Assembly (NCBI GenBank): GCA_029465975.1
Contig: CM055739.1
Coordinates: 8,673,065 to 8,737,064 of the forward strand
DNA from: Dallia pectoralis
Lineage: Eukaryota; Chordata; Actinopteri; Esociformes; Umbridae
DNA length: 64,000 bases
Reading direction: 5' to 3'
Shown here piece after piece: positions 35,001 to 48,500 of the stretch (within the stretch, counting starts at the first letter, position 1; each line of letters opens with the position of its first letter). The notes under the pieces are model-generated. The model ran no database searches and was not told the origin of the DNA. It saw only the letters and a program-made list of their open reading frames with translations. Both the position numbers and the translations under genes were made by a program.

Positions 35001-36820
35001 GCATTGTGGTGATGGTGGCTTGTTACGCAAAACAAATAGAAAGTAATAAAACCCTCCTGACTCATACAGTACACGCCGGAAGCAAAGGCTTTATCAAACA
35101 CATATGCCGACAATAATGGGATAATCCATTTTCCTGTCATAAAGGGGACCATATAAACAGAAGTGTTGAAAGAAAGATTCCATCTTTCCTACAAAACAGG
35201 GCATACCAGGGAATGTTTAAAACAACGGAAACTCAATGGTTCAGGGACTCGCAAACCACCTAAAACATTAAAGAGGATCTTTTCTAAAACCTGTAAACAC
35301 GGCACAGGGAACCCCTCCCCTCCCCATGTCCTCAACCAAGAGGTAATCTCCAGCATGAGCTAGACCAGACAGGACCCAGAGATGGACAACCAGCCAATGT
35401 CACAGATATGAAAGAGTCAGTGCGGGATCGACGGATGGAGCCAAGCTGAAGGAAGGAGGAGGAAGCAGTGTAGCCGGACCCGAGGGAGACAGCTGGAAGA
35501 CGTCATGAGCCCTGAACACAGACATCCACAAACACATCCTTCTGGCACACAGAACCACATCATCCGTACAAATGAATGACGTTACATACCTGACACTGAA
35601 AATCCTGCACAAATTACACGCGATCTCCCAACATGCATTTAACACAATGCCTTGTCAGCCACACACGTTGTTTCTATTAGGTCTTTCATTTTTACATGTT
35701 GGAAAATAAGACGATCCATATGTCAGTTTTCATTTATGTGCTTTTATAGAAACAAACCAAAACAATATGGTGCGTATCGAGAGATCGAAATCTATAATAA
35801 ATATCCACCTTAACATACAATATAAAAAATCCCAAAACCAGTTTGTTTATGGTTTATTTCTCTTCACATTGGTCAACTGGGAGAACCAATACACATAGCA
35901 CATAGCATAGAACCACTTTTGTGGTGAATGAATTCAAACAACAGATGACATTATGAAAGATAAGCAAGATGGAACCTAGTGGGCTAGTTTTCAGAATGAT
36001 CGTATATTTCCCACAGGCGCATTAAAAAAAAGGTCAATCGCTAAATAAAATACAAGAAAACTGAAAAGGGCTTTATAAAATAAATGTCGCTGACTGCTGA
36101 TTACTGTAGTAATAGAAATACAAATAAATACGAAAAAATGAAAGCGAAAAAACAAGTGTAATGGAGTACCCTTGTTGGTTTGACCTACAACCCAAAACAA
36201 CATAGTAAAATTAATAATAAAGCTTACAGTGCTAGACCTCTGTGACTGAGTCATCATTTTTTAAGTAAAAAGTATAAGGTCAATGGGTGAGCATCACAAC
36301 CATATGAACCCATGTATATTAAGCAAAAAGGGTTAAGTGCATAAACCCAGATATACACTGATGAGCCAAAACAAAGGGCACATGTCAAAGTCTGGGTAGA
36401 TTAGATGGTAAGCAAAAAATCAGTTCTCCACATCGCAACAAGATGGGTTTGTTCCAAGAGAGAAGGAAACACATTCGAGACCTAGAATATCAATGTTTGC
36501 TTGCTCATACACACGGACACAATGTTGTTATTTGTTGCGTCTTGAGAAAAATAAACACTTCATTTATATGGATCTAAAGTTAAAGTCAAATAAGACTAGC
36601 CTGATCAGATGAGGCAAAATGTTAAAAAAAATTACATGAGCATTATTATAATTATTATTAAGCCAATTTGGCAGCTATGATACATATTTATTTGCCCATT
36701 GTCTTTTATCAACTGCTCTTTTAAAATTGATGTGAAAATACAGGGTCACAAAAACATGACTGTATCTTCACCCCGAGTAAATGGATAAATTGTCTCCATC
36801 CACGCTTCATCGCTTCTCCA

Positions 36821-36837
36821 CCCCCCCCCCCCCCCCC
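36821..36837. repeat. C17 homopolymer
   Basis: Seventeen consecutive C residues; the length is likely polymorphic and prone to sequencing error. Confidence 0.9.
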
Positions 36838-39180
36838 AAACACACACTGTTATTCAGGATCCAAACAGGGCGCCAATTCCATGCACCATTTTAAGCATAC
36901 AAAAACTGCACATTTCCCTCATAATTCCTACCAAACTTTTCGGAAGACGCTTAGAAAAATGCTTGGCAATGAGCGGTCAGATATTGAAGTTTCCATACAA
37001 CTACACACACAGGTTCCACACAATCCCCCAGAATGCAACACTATGCACACCATTGTCTTGCCAACGGTAAATCCTCTACAGACTATGCTCCAGAACGAAT
37101 GAAATTGGTGGGCATTTATTTTCCACGAGGGGGCACACATTTGCACAGCGAATGAGCGTGAAAATAAGAGCAGACCTACGTATTCAACAGAAAATTGTAG
37201 GCATAGCCAACCTGATATTTACGTTATAGCCAATGCCAGTAATAAAGGAATATATATTGCTTATTTATAAGACTTTAAATAAATTACCCCCTTTGTATCT
37301 GGCCGAACTATTACATACATAAATACCAGGTGACAGATGTTGGTCCCCCGCACGTTTAACTGTGGACGGCTTGGGTCTAGGGACATGGGGGCCCGACCGG
37401 AAGCACCCCAATCTGGTGGCGGTCGCCACCGACAGGCCCCTTGACTGTTTCGCACGCAATTTCACATGCTCATGGGGTTGGGGTTGAAGGTGGAGCAGGC
37501 CAGGAGCTGTGGCAGGAATTGGGGCTGAAGGTGGAGCAGACCAGGAGTTGGGTTTGAAGGTGGAGCAGGTACGTGGCAAGAGTTTGGGTTGAAGGAGGAG
37601 CAGGCTAGGGATCATCATCTAGACTGCATGGTCACTAGACCCTGACAACAATCCCCATCAGATGCAATACATTCCCAGTATGGGGTTTTCCTGAACTCCC
37701 AGTTGGAGGATTAGCAGAATAGCGGAACCAGAACCCCACAAACAGCGTTACAAAACACAAAATGTATTTTATGTATTGGATTAACGTTCCTGGGATTCCT
37801 GATTTTTTTTGGTCACTATACCGAAAAAGGGGTGCTACTGCCACCTGCAGAGTAAAGCAATTCATACATGTTCAATATGTCATTGAATTTTCCGGCTTTT
37901 CCTTAGGAATAAAACGTACCTAGTCCAGTGCACACACTTTGTGAGACAGCCAGATTGACAGGAAACTTTCGTTTGACTGTACATTGGTTTTACTGAGCAT
38001 TTATCCTCCGCTTACTGGCCTGATTTAACTACAGAACAGAAGGGTTGACGCAGGTAACGATTTTTCAAGGTTAATTTTGTTGATACGATAACCCAAAAAC
38101 ACTCTGTTCTCAAGAGTGACCACAGTCGTCCCAGGTGTGCAGCACTTGGAGGGACACACTGGACTGACAGTTTCCGTAAGATAACATTTTTGTCACTTTA
38201 TAACCTTTTTTGGAGAGTATTCCAATGTATGATCATGTGATCGGAGTGTCACATGCACCAATAGCTACGTCCCATTAATACAAGAATATTTAGTATATTT
38301 AACTTAAACACTCGCCATATAATAACAAACAAAATTACTGAAAATGTTTTTCGTTATAAGCTTATCTTGAATTAAGGGAAAGGCTTGATTTAGAAATAAA
38401 TGAACCCCTGCCAACAGCAACAAACAAAAATTAAAATAAAACTGCTGGAGGAAAGAAGAACAATGCCTGATTTGCTGCCGTTTCTAGACACAGGCTGGCC
38501 ATCATTATTAATATAGAGTCCAGGATTGGAGCTCTCATGATTTATGCCTTTTTACCATAGTTTTTTCAACGACCAAATAATTACTGCAGTACACGAGCAC
38601 CCCCTGGTGTCTGAGGAGAACTTTAGAGTACTCAGCTAATGCTGTTTCACACCATTTCAGTACCATTCAGTTGTCACGGAAACATACTAGAAAGCATGAC
38701 AAAATAAAACATGTTGTACGTCAGACGTTTTTTCTGTTGTTTGTCATTTGAGATGATTCATCGCAGCCCAACTGGCTTCACCTCCGTCTCAAGTCTCTAT
38801 GCCCGCAACGGTCGCATTCCACTGAGGTGGGGCTGTGCCATACTTTTTTGTTTCTGTTAGCATCGCAATACAATTTAACACAAACTGCAGGACAGCAGTG
38901 CTCAGTGAAATAGTCAGTAATTATTTAATGCCAATATGAAAAAGTTGAGGCATTCTTACACAAAAACATTAACATCATATTGCACAAACATGCCTTTCAT
39001 TTGCATATATATATACACACATACACGTTGATTACGATTCGATTTCTTCACACCTTGACATGTGCCCTGGTTAGGAGATGATCAGTGTTATACGCCTCAC
39101 CTGTGAGTGGTCATGTTCCGGCTCATCAATGTACATCCATGTAACCATATAGGAATAAAGGAATATACCAATCTTGTCAG

Positions 39181-39426
39181 TTGTACAACTGAATGCCTTC
39201 AACTGAAATGTGTCCTCTGCATTTTACCCAACCCTGAGGTGCAGGGGGCAGCCCTAATCAGTTACCTGATTTGACTTCCAAGTCAACAGCGCCTGGGGAG
39301 CATGTTAGGGTTAACTGTCTTGCTCAAAGGCAGAACGACTAAGGGGTTTTACCTTGGTGTTTGGGGGGATTAGAACCAGGGACCTTCCAAACCCAAGCCC
39401 TAACCACTAGGCCACCTTGCTGCCCC
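39181..39426 (-). mobile_element. tRNA-derived SINE
   Basis: Read on the minus strand from 39426, the head GGGGCAGCAAGGTGGCCTAG TGGTTAGG contains an A box, and GGTTCTAATCC is a B box. The body runs through AAGACAGTTAACCC to a tail containing AAATGCAGAGGACACATTTC. This is the common teleost tRNA-SINE layout, moderately diverged. Confidence 0.75.
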
Positions 39427-40664
39427 ATGTCATAACACAGATACTGCTTTTTCTATCAAATCAATGATAATAATCACAACAGTTACATTTGAAAAGATTT
39501 CCTGCATTGCGGTTAATGTACAATTTTATGTAAAAATACAAGATATTTCTCACTGTAGCCTGTTTGCATTCTTACTGGCTCAGAGTCATAAAAAGGGTGA
39601 CCTAGGCTAGCTATAAGAGCATGTGAAAATAACAATACTTCAGACTTGTTTTATTGGCCATATTAGAATACGCCTTATTGCTGCTGTTTACTTATCAATA
39701 ATAATAATAATCAGGTTTTTAATATGGTCGCATATAGCAATTTTTCTTTCAGCCAATCAGTCAGAGGTCGAATATTTTCTTCAGTTTCTTATAAGATTTT
39801 GATCTACAAATCATTTTTACAATATAGATGCTGTTAACAAAGTGCAATAAAATGGTGTTGTGATCCACCTGCCCCAAGAAAGTAATAAAAGATGTTAGCA
39901 GCAGCTATGAACTTTAAACAAATAGTGTCGTTATCTCAAGTACTTTTAAGGCAAGGGTCTCCCACCCACTGTCCTGGTGGTTTTCACTCCACACCTGATT
40001 CTAATAATTAGACAGTTAATTACTTACTGAGGCTGCACAAATGTGATGTCTTCCTTTAAGCTTATACAGAGCGTTTGATGAGCAGACACCTATCAAAACT
40101 GAGGCTACATACATTTCCTTCCAAATTTCACATTACTACCATTTACACTTTGGCATAAAACTGGACACGTGTATCTGGAAGCATTACTTGCCACTAAACA
40201 GAATTGGTCAGAAACTGGCAGTTTCTTTAGGAACTTTAACTGACTTTGACAAGACAATTCTGTTCATCAGTTTGAATTTGTGCAACTTTCGAGTCATATA
40301 CTTTTAAGATGCATGAATATTTGGTAGTTATACAGGTCATAGACCTGTGTCTATTTCAAGCGATGAAACCACAAGGTGGCACTGTCTCCCAAATCTGAAA
40401 TTCCTATATTATACAAAAAACCTGACTGTCACCGTAAACAATTACAAACACCCCTTCCTGCGTAATTGCTTTAAGTTCAGAAGCTCTTTGACGAATCACA
40501 ACTGTAATTTTGAAGGTGGCTTTCCACAATTGTGTCAGTTGCGTAGGATGAAATCCTCAGATCAGAATAAACCTCAGTGTATTACCGGTTTAATTTCAAT
40601 TATATTAATCACAATTTCAAAAGAAAAAGCCACATTAGTTTTGAGAGGAAATGAGAAGTGATTT

Positions 40665-42157
40665 CCTTTGTATTGTTTGGTGTAAACATTTATTGGTTTC
40701 AAACAGAAATAAAAACAAACTTGCACCAGCAGACTGTACATTTCTCATGAATCCACAGCATCTTAAATAGAAATCTGTTAGGGGAGGGTTTGTGTGTGTG
40801 TGTGTGTGACCAATGTGCACTTCATCCAGTGACCCTTCTGATAAGAAATAAAAAACATGATTTAAATATGAAAGGAATTTGGCCTGGCCATGTTGTGGAA
40901 GTAACAGGGAATGGGTTAGACCGAACAGAGGTTTGGGAAAGGTTTTGCGGGGGAACATTCATTTTAGAATACACTATCAATGAGAGACCCAGGCTTGTCA
41001 TCTCATGTATCAACTTAAAAACCAAAAAAAAAACATAACCGCCCCACAAAACCAAAGCAAACAAACATTTCTTCCCCTTGTGCCAGTGCAAAGATAACAT
41101 TCACCATGTAGAAAAAAGTGACTTATTAATGATTTAGCTACCATATCAGTGATGGTTTGATGTGGATGAATGGGTCTGAGCGTACAGATGTCCTGGGAAG
41201 AGGTGTCTCGTCTTCAAGGGGAGTGAGTGTGTGGAAGAGTGACAAACACCAGAATAGAGTTAGAAGGCACAAAAAGAAAACCTTTCTGTTGGCTTGTCTT
41301 AAATAGCACTCTAACCTCCATTAGGTGCACTATTCTCGACCATATAGTGTCAATATGGATCTGGTAAAAACCTAGTGCACTAGATTACGGTTCCATTTGC
41401 CAGGCTTCTAAAAGACGCCATAATCTGATGTTCACATTTCACACTGATTAATTAGCATGAGTCTTTCATGTACAATTTAGGCTTTCTTGTACTGTACACC
41501 AAGCACTGATGTCAATGGGAAATGTGAAATCTACCCGGCGCAGATCTATATCAGAATCAGTCCTGAAGAGACAATTCTCCAATGGCAGCGACACTTGGTA
41601 TATTCTCCTCTTGTAATGAATCAGTAAAACTCGCTTTAGTGGTCTTCTGACCACAGCTAAAAAAAATAAAAAACATGCTCGCTTTGATATGATCGTCAAG
41701 CCAAATTAAATCGGTCTGCAAAGAAAATAACACCAAACATTTGGAACTTCATTCTTGCAGGGTTTTAAATCCCTTCTTTGTTTTCGCGTTTCAACATTGT
41801 CCATGTCGGATAATTTATACGTGTTGCATTTTCATCGGAGAAAGCGGAGAACATTGCCAAAACATTAACACGTTCCGGAAAAAAGCCTGAACAACTCAAG
41901 GGAAAAAAACGACAACAGTTTAGATAATGCCAACATAGCCCTGTGGTAGTTGAAGACAGGCGGGTGACGCTGGTGGAGGTCCAGGGGAGAGAGCATCCAG
42001 TTGGTGGCAGCAATGAAAGACGTGATGGTGGTGAGGGTGGTGGGGCTCGAAGCAGACCGACGATGGTGAGTTTCCCCTTTTGGGCCCCTAACCCCACCCG
42101 TTAGTGCCTGTAGCATGACCGCACATGGCCCCTAACAGACAGACCCTCCCCTCTCTG
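40665..42157 (-). other. r3hdm1: probable 3' UTR of r3hdm1
   Basis: Follows the r3hdm1 stop codon. The first canonical AATAAA on the minus strand after the stop is at 40689-40694, giving a predicted 3' UTR of about 1.5 kb. It includes a MITE remnant (41307-41402). The end is inferred from the signal only. Confidence 0.4.
41307..41402. mobile_element. degenerate palindromic MITE
   Basis: Arms resembling GCACTATTC...CATATAGTG and TCTGGTAAAAACCTAGTGCA...GGTTCCATTTGCCA; same family as 15958-16048. It lies within the predicted r3hdm1 3' UTR. Confidence 0.45.
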
Positions 42158-42591
42158 CTATTGAAAAGTGGTCCTCTCCAGGTGTTGAAACTCATCCGTG
42201 TGTCTCTTGCTGGTTCGCAGTTTGAACGTGGTGGTGGTGGTTGTGGTGGTCAGGACAGGGCTAGTACCGGGTTCACTGTGTCTGAGCAGGGCGTTCTGAG
42301 CTGCGCCCCGGGAGGGGAACACGGCCAGGATGGTGTAGGTGGACGCCAGGTCGCCGCGGTTACTACAGGGCGGTTTGGAACAGGAAGGAGTGTCAGTGTT
42401 CATGTCACTGTTAGTACCGTCCCCCCCAGCACCAAAACCAACACAATGGTTCCCAGGCTGCGGTCTTTGTTGGGGCTCAGACAGCCATTTGATGGAAGCC
42501 CCTCTCTTGCACAGTTCAACCAGAAGAGAGTCTGCCTCTGTTCGACTGATGCCCTCGGGTAGGTCCAGCACCTCCAGGACTCGACCGTTCA
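42158..42591 (-). CDS. r3hdm1: r3hdm1 terminal exon (conserved C-terminal domain)
   Basis: Encodes NGRVLEVLDLPEGISRTEAD through LASTYTILAVFPSRGAAQNA, FKLRTSK and LERTTFQ, then TAG at 42158-42160. Compared with mammals there is an extra loop ending in eight consecutive Thr codons (42227-42250, a GGT repeat on the plus strand). Acceptor TTTTCCGTGCAG. Confidence 0.95.
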
Positions 42592-45500
42592 CTGCACGGA
42601 AAACAAATGTGTTCAGCTTTTATTTACATGGTAACATTGGAGAACGGACTTTCAAAAAAATTACAGTTTAATTAGAGAACAGCGCTAGGGAGAGTCGACA
42701 TATTAGCCACATTGGTGTAATGGTGGAATAACACTGGCTTAATGTAAACGCATAAATACTTATTTTCAGCAGTGCGCTGAAACTGAGAATCAGCATATCC
42801 CTGACACATAAGTCAGTACATCTCAATGTATGTAGCCAGGTGTGAATTCTGTCAGATCTATAAATATTTCTGCTTGCTTCACCCTCCAGTCAGCTGTTCA
42901 TAAATGTAACATTTAAAAAATAAGCTTACTTCTGTAGGAAGCAATTTCCACAGAGATCAGTTGACAGAGCACTCAAATTAACTTTGAAAAAATGTTTTCC
43001 TAAATATATATTCTTTTGTGTTAAAATCATGTTTCTTAAGCGTTAACAGCACATAAGGTAACGTAACAAGCTATGATGCAAACAGACTAAACAAATTCAT
43101 CAAAGAGGCCCGGATCTACCATTAACACTGACACAGAAAACCTGAAGCCTGTCCAGAATCAGTGGATCCTAATGAAGCCAGGCTGAACAGAGGCCAACAC
43201 AACCCACACTCTCAACATTATCTGCTGGACAAAAACCAACAACCCAAATACTCAACATTATCTGCTGGACAGAGACTAACATAACCCAGACACGTTGAAA
43301 TGTACACCGATGCTCAAAACAAATCGGGTCATTTTGAAGTGTCCTTGTTTTAAATTCTTAGATTTTTTTTTTTGTTTTTTTTAATTGTAATTTAATTGGA
43401 ATAGCATGTTATTCATCAGAAATACAGTGTAGACATTGTCAATGTTTTAAATTAATATTGCATCAGAAAACAGCTGAATGAATGAGACATCCAGAGGCCC
43501 ATTATCAGGAACCATTGGTCCGGTGTTCCAATGGCCATTGTGTTTGCTAATCTAAGTTCATCATTATAGAAGACAATTTGATCATTAGAAAACCATTTTG
43601 CAATTATGTCAGCAAGGCTGAAACTGTTGTGCTGATGAAAGGAGCAATAAAACTGGCCTTCGTTTGACTCGTTGAGTATCTGAAGCATCAGCAATTCTGG
43701 GTTTGATTACAGGCTCAAAACGGCCAAAAACAAATTACATTTACAGTGCCCTGCAAAAGTATTCGGCCCCCTTGAACTTTTCGACCTTTTGCCACATTTC
43801 AGGCTTCAAACATGAAGATATACAACTGTATTTTCTGGTGAAGAATCCACAACAAGTGGGACACAATCATGAAGTGGAACGAAATTTATTGGGTATTTCA
43901 AACCTTTTTAACAAATAAAAAACTGGAAAATTGGGCGTGCGAAATTATTCAGCCCCCTTAAGTTAATACTTTGTAGCGCCACCTTTTGCTGCGATTACAG
44001 CTGTAAGTCGCTTGGGGTATGTCTCTATCAGTTTGGCACATCGAGAGACTGAAATCTTTGCCCATTCCTCCTTGCAAAACACCTCGAGCTCAGTGAGGTT
44101 GGATGGAGAGCGTTTGTGAACAGCAGTTTTCAGTTCTTTCCACAGATTCTCGATTGGATTCAGGTCTGGACTTTGACTTGGCCATTCTAACACCTGGATA
44201 TGTTTATTTGTGAACCATTCCATTGTAGATTTTGCTTTATGTTTTGGATCATTGTCTTGTTGGAAGACAAATCTCCGTCCCAGTCTCAGGTCTTTTGCAG
44301 ACTCCATCAGGTTTTCTTCCAGAATGGTCCTGTATTTGGCTCCATCCATCTTCCCATCAATTTTAACCATCTTCCCTGTCCCTGCTGAAGAAAAGCAGGC
44401 CCAAACCATGATGCTGCCACCACCATGTTTGACAGTGGGGATGGTGTGTTCAGGGTGATGAGCTGTGTTGCTTTTACGCCAAACATAACGTTTTGCATTG
44501 TTGCCCAAAAGTTCGATTTTGGTTTCATCTGACCAGAGCACCTTCTTCCACATGTTTGGTGTGTCTCCCAGGTGGCTTGTGGCAAACCTTAAACGACACT
44601 TTTTATGGATATCTTTAAGAAACGGCTTTCTTCTTGCCACTCCTCCATAAAGGCCAGCTTTGTGCAGTATACGACTGATTGTTGTCCTATGGACAGAGTC
44701 TTCCACCTCAGCTGTAGATCTCTGCAGTTCATCCAGAGTGATCATGGGCCTCTTGACTGCATCTCTGATCAGTCTTCTCCTTGTATGAGCTGAAAGTTTA
44801 GAGGGATGGCCGGGTCTTGGTAGATTTGCAGTGGTCTGATACTCCTTCCATTTCAATATTATCGCTTGCACAGTGCTGCTTGAGATGTTTAAGGCTTGGG
44901 AAATCGTTTTGTATCCAAATCCGGCTTTAAACTTCTCAACAACAGTATCTCGGACCTGCCTGGTGTGTTCCTTGTTCTTCATGATGCTCTCTGTGCTTTA
45001 AACGGACCTCTGAGTCTATCACAGAGCAGGTGCATTTATACGGAGACTTGATTACACACAGGTGGATTCTATTTATCATCATTAGTCATTTAGGTCAACA
45101 TTGGATCATTCAGAGATCCTCACTGAACTTCTGGAGAGAGTTTGCTGCACTGAAAGTAAAGGGGCTGAATAATTTCACATGCCCAATTTTTCCATTTTTT
45201 ATTTGTTAAAAAGGTTTGAAATATCCAATAAATTTCGTTCCACTTCATGATTGTGTCCCACTTGTTGTGGATTCTTCACCAGAAAATACAGTTGTATATC
45301 TTCATGTTTGAAGCCTGAAATGTGGCAAAAGGTCGAAAAGTTCAAGGGGGCCGAATACTTTTGCAAGGCACTGTATTCATGTTATGAAATGAAGGCGATC
45401 CCACATGAGAAATTGCCAAGAAACTAAAGATCTTGTACAACATTGTGTACTACTTCCTTCACAAAAGAGCGCAACCTGTCTCTAACCAAAATAGAAAGAG

Positions 45501-48500
45501 GAGTGGGAGGCCCCGGTGCACAACTGAGCAAGAGGACAAAAACATTAAAGAGTCTGGTGCCTCAACAAGCAGCTTCATGAAAAATACCCGTCTTAACATC
45601 AGTGTACCGGCGTCTTCTAGGCAAAGTTGCAAACAAAAAGCCACACCTCAGACTAGTCAATAAAAAGAAACGATTATGATGGGCAAAAGAACAGACATTG
45701 GACAGAGAAAAAGCAATAAAAAAAGCCCAGCATCCATCCAATCAAAATCTCACCTTTGTGGAACTAAAAAAGTACAATCTAAACTCAAGGTTACGGAGTT
45801 CAATGCTACAGATGAGGAATATGACAAAGCAGCTTAATGGGAGGAGAAAACTCTTTATTAGAGAAATAGAAAATGGTCTGAAACATATAACACAACCAAT
45901 TTAATCGTTAAACCTATTGGTCGAGAATGTATACAACTAATAACTTGAACAGAGGGAGGTCTGTTCTATGGACTTTATTTCTATTCTGAAGGAGCTCACC
46001 CAGTAGGTGCTACTCTAGAGTGGTCTCCCTCTCGGTTACCTGGCTCACCTACACTGAGATCTGTAGACAAGGACTTCCTGGGCATGGGTCTCCTCCCTCC
46101 TCGTCCTGCATGGTGCCGAATACCCATTGGACCCTAGAAGGACCAGACAGGTTTGACTCAGATTAGCTGATTCACCAGAGAACCCCCTTTTTCCAAATCC
46201 CCCAGCTACATTAGTGTTTATCAGTGATTCATTGCAGTCGCCCTAAATAACAACCTGATACTTGTAGCACATTTTCTCAGCACCTCACCGACTCACCTGG
46301 TGCTGGTTAGGGATCATGTGGTGCGTCCCGTGAAGGAGTGGCGGCCTGATGGAAGGGTTGTACTGGAGAGGTGGACCCAGAAGAGGGTACCGGACGTCCC
46401 CTGCCTGCCCTGGGCCAAAGGGTCTGGGGAACTGGGCCATTATGGGGATCGGGGCGAGGCCGGCAGAACAGAGGTTCTTCATGGAGGTGAGCTGGTGGGC
46501 CGGGGCGGGAGATTGGGCCGGGGAAGTGGTGGGGCTGCCCAGCAAAGGACTGTTCTACAGGACCCAGTCAGAGAGGAGTAGTCAGAGAGTGAGGATGGGG
46601 TTCAACGCCAACAGATCAGGTCATTTGAGCAGGTATTAAAGAAACTGCCTCAGACAAGGCACTGCTGCTAGCCACTTATCCTGATCAAACAACAGGCTGT
46701 TATCAAAGTGATTCTTCTCATAAACATGATCAATATTATTATGTTCCAACTCAATAAATTGTGAAACCGCAATGAAAATAATAGATGGACTTCAATGTCA
46801 CCACGTAAGGATTTACATTGTCCTGGGGATTTGGATTTATTTATCTTGCAAAAAATGATTGAGTGTTTACAAATCAGCATCTCAATAATTACCTGTGTGT
46901 TGTCTAGGTGGAGCAGTTCTGTCTAGTTACCTGTGTGTTGTCTAGGTGGAGAGGTTCTGTCTAGTTACCTGTGTGTTGTCTAGGTGGAGAGGTTCTGTCT
47001 AGTTACCTGTGTGTTGTCTAGGTGGAGAGGTTCTGTCTAGTTACCTGTGTGTTGTCTAGGTGGAGCAGTTCTGTGGACCTCTGGCTGCGTGTGTGGTCCA
47101 GGCTGTAGTATCTGTTGAATTTCCACTGGGGCGAGGGCGGGGCTTGGGGGTGTTGGTTAGCCGGGAGGGTGAACTGCATCATTACCATACCACTGCCGTG
47201 AGGGGGGTGCAGACCTGAACACCAGCAAAACACTTTAAAGAAAACCAGTGCAGTCTGGCACCTGTGTGCTTAACACCATAGCTATTTAGACTTGCCATTT
47301 TGGGCTTGATGTGGAATTTGTTGTCTATCTGCGATATTGGCATAGCTATGTGGTCCGGTTGGGAAGTTAACCTTTGACCCTTGTGTTGCTGATAGGGAGC
47401 AGTTAGGTTACCTGCGCACTGCTGTCCGTGGAGCTGCTGGGTTCCACACGGAGAGGAGGCCCGGGGGAACTGCATCTGTTCCGACCCAGGAGGTGGTAGG
47501 AACCCCACCGAGGAGCTGAGGAGGAACACAGACACGACCGACAGCCAATATTTATAGACTTGCAGGAAGCAGGGAGAAGTTCCTCAGTAGAGCCACACAA
47601 AATATGACAGTAACACCCTCACGTGGTAAAAGTCTGCCAATTATGATTGATTAATGGCGGCTGAATAAATCACTCAGCAAAACAAAAGAGGCAATAACAG
47701 AACGGGTCAGAATGGGTACATAATCTAGGGAAGAGTGCACATTTGGGAAAGGTCACTTTGGCATTGTTCCCTCAGCTCGGTGGGGCCACCGTTAGCAGGA
47801 AGTTATGTCGGATGATTTACGAGACCGGCCCAGTATGTTCGTTAGAACAGAAAACCTCAGCTGCCATTGTACAGGGAAGTCCAGCCTCTAAGAGGACGGA
47901 GGGACTCAAGCTGAACATCAGGAAATGGGGTTGGTTGAATTTATGATACACTCATATCATCAGTGCTGACAAACTCATTATTTCCCGTTTAATGTGTTTC
48001 TGTCATTCTACATTTAACATTTTAAAACCATCATAATTAGAAGAAATATTTAGCAGACACTGTAATGCACTATACATGTTTTCTAATTAGCAGGTGGGAG
48101 TTATCAGACAGATTATCCAGGCTTTGCCCACCTCAGTTCTTACCTCATGGTGCCATGTTGATTTGGAGGCATGACACTATAGTACACCTGCATGCCAGAC
48201 ATGGTCGTGGGACCTTGGCTTTGGTGGCCCTGGATCACTATGGGCTGCTGATAGGTCTGCTGATGCTGGTGCATGCTGGGAGAACCCTGTGGCATGCTGG
48301 GAGAACCCTGAGGCATGGATACCTGCATTGCAAAAATACCATAATGTGAGGGAGTCCTGTGCAGCAGGAAACTAGAGGGTGTTGGGTAAGATATAAGTAC
48401 CAGGCCTTGTCATAGACTTGTTGACTAGCGTAGGAGAAAAACTGGCAGAGACACAGAAGCTGATTTCTTAACAACACATTATTTCAATACATAAAGAGGT

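Larger units (their letters stand above)
29040..40660. other. intergenic region between r3hdm1 and rnd3
   Basis: No exon supported. Contents: an 18-bp GTGTGTTTGTGATCACAT repeat (about 29725-29790), a pyrimidine-rich tract (31290-31440), a CA run (32662-32684), a C17 homopolymer (36821-36837), a 32-41 bp GTTGAAGGTGGAGCAG repeat at 37480-37605, and a SINE (39181-39426). Segments 33700-34060 and 34880-35160 lack repeats and look like candidate regulatory elements, but conservation cannot be tested here. Confidence 0.4.
43744..45373 (-). mobile_element. intact Tc1/mariner transposon, 1630 bp, with 213-bp TIRs and TA target site
   Basis: Bounded by CAGTGCCCTGCAAAAGTATT and its inverted partner, both flanked by TA. 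The terminal inverted repeats (43744-43957 and 45161-45373) are about 213 bp and differ at only a handful of positions. The element contains one 339-codon transposase and no internal deletion. The long TIRs and AGTATTCGGCCCCCTT ends resemble the fish Passport/Tana1-type Tc1 group (from memory). It is inserted in the last r3hdm1 intron, in the same orientation as the gene. Confidence 0.93.
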
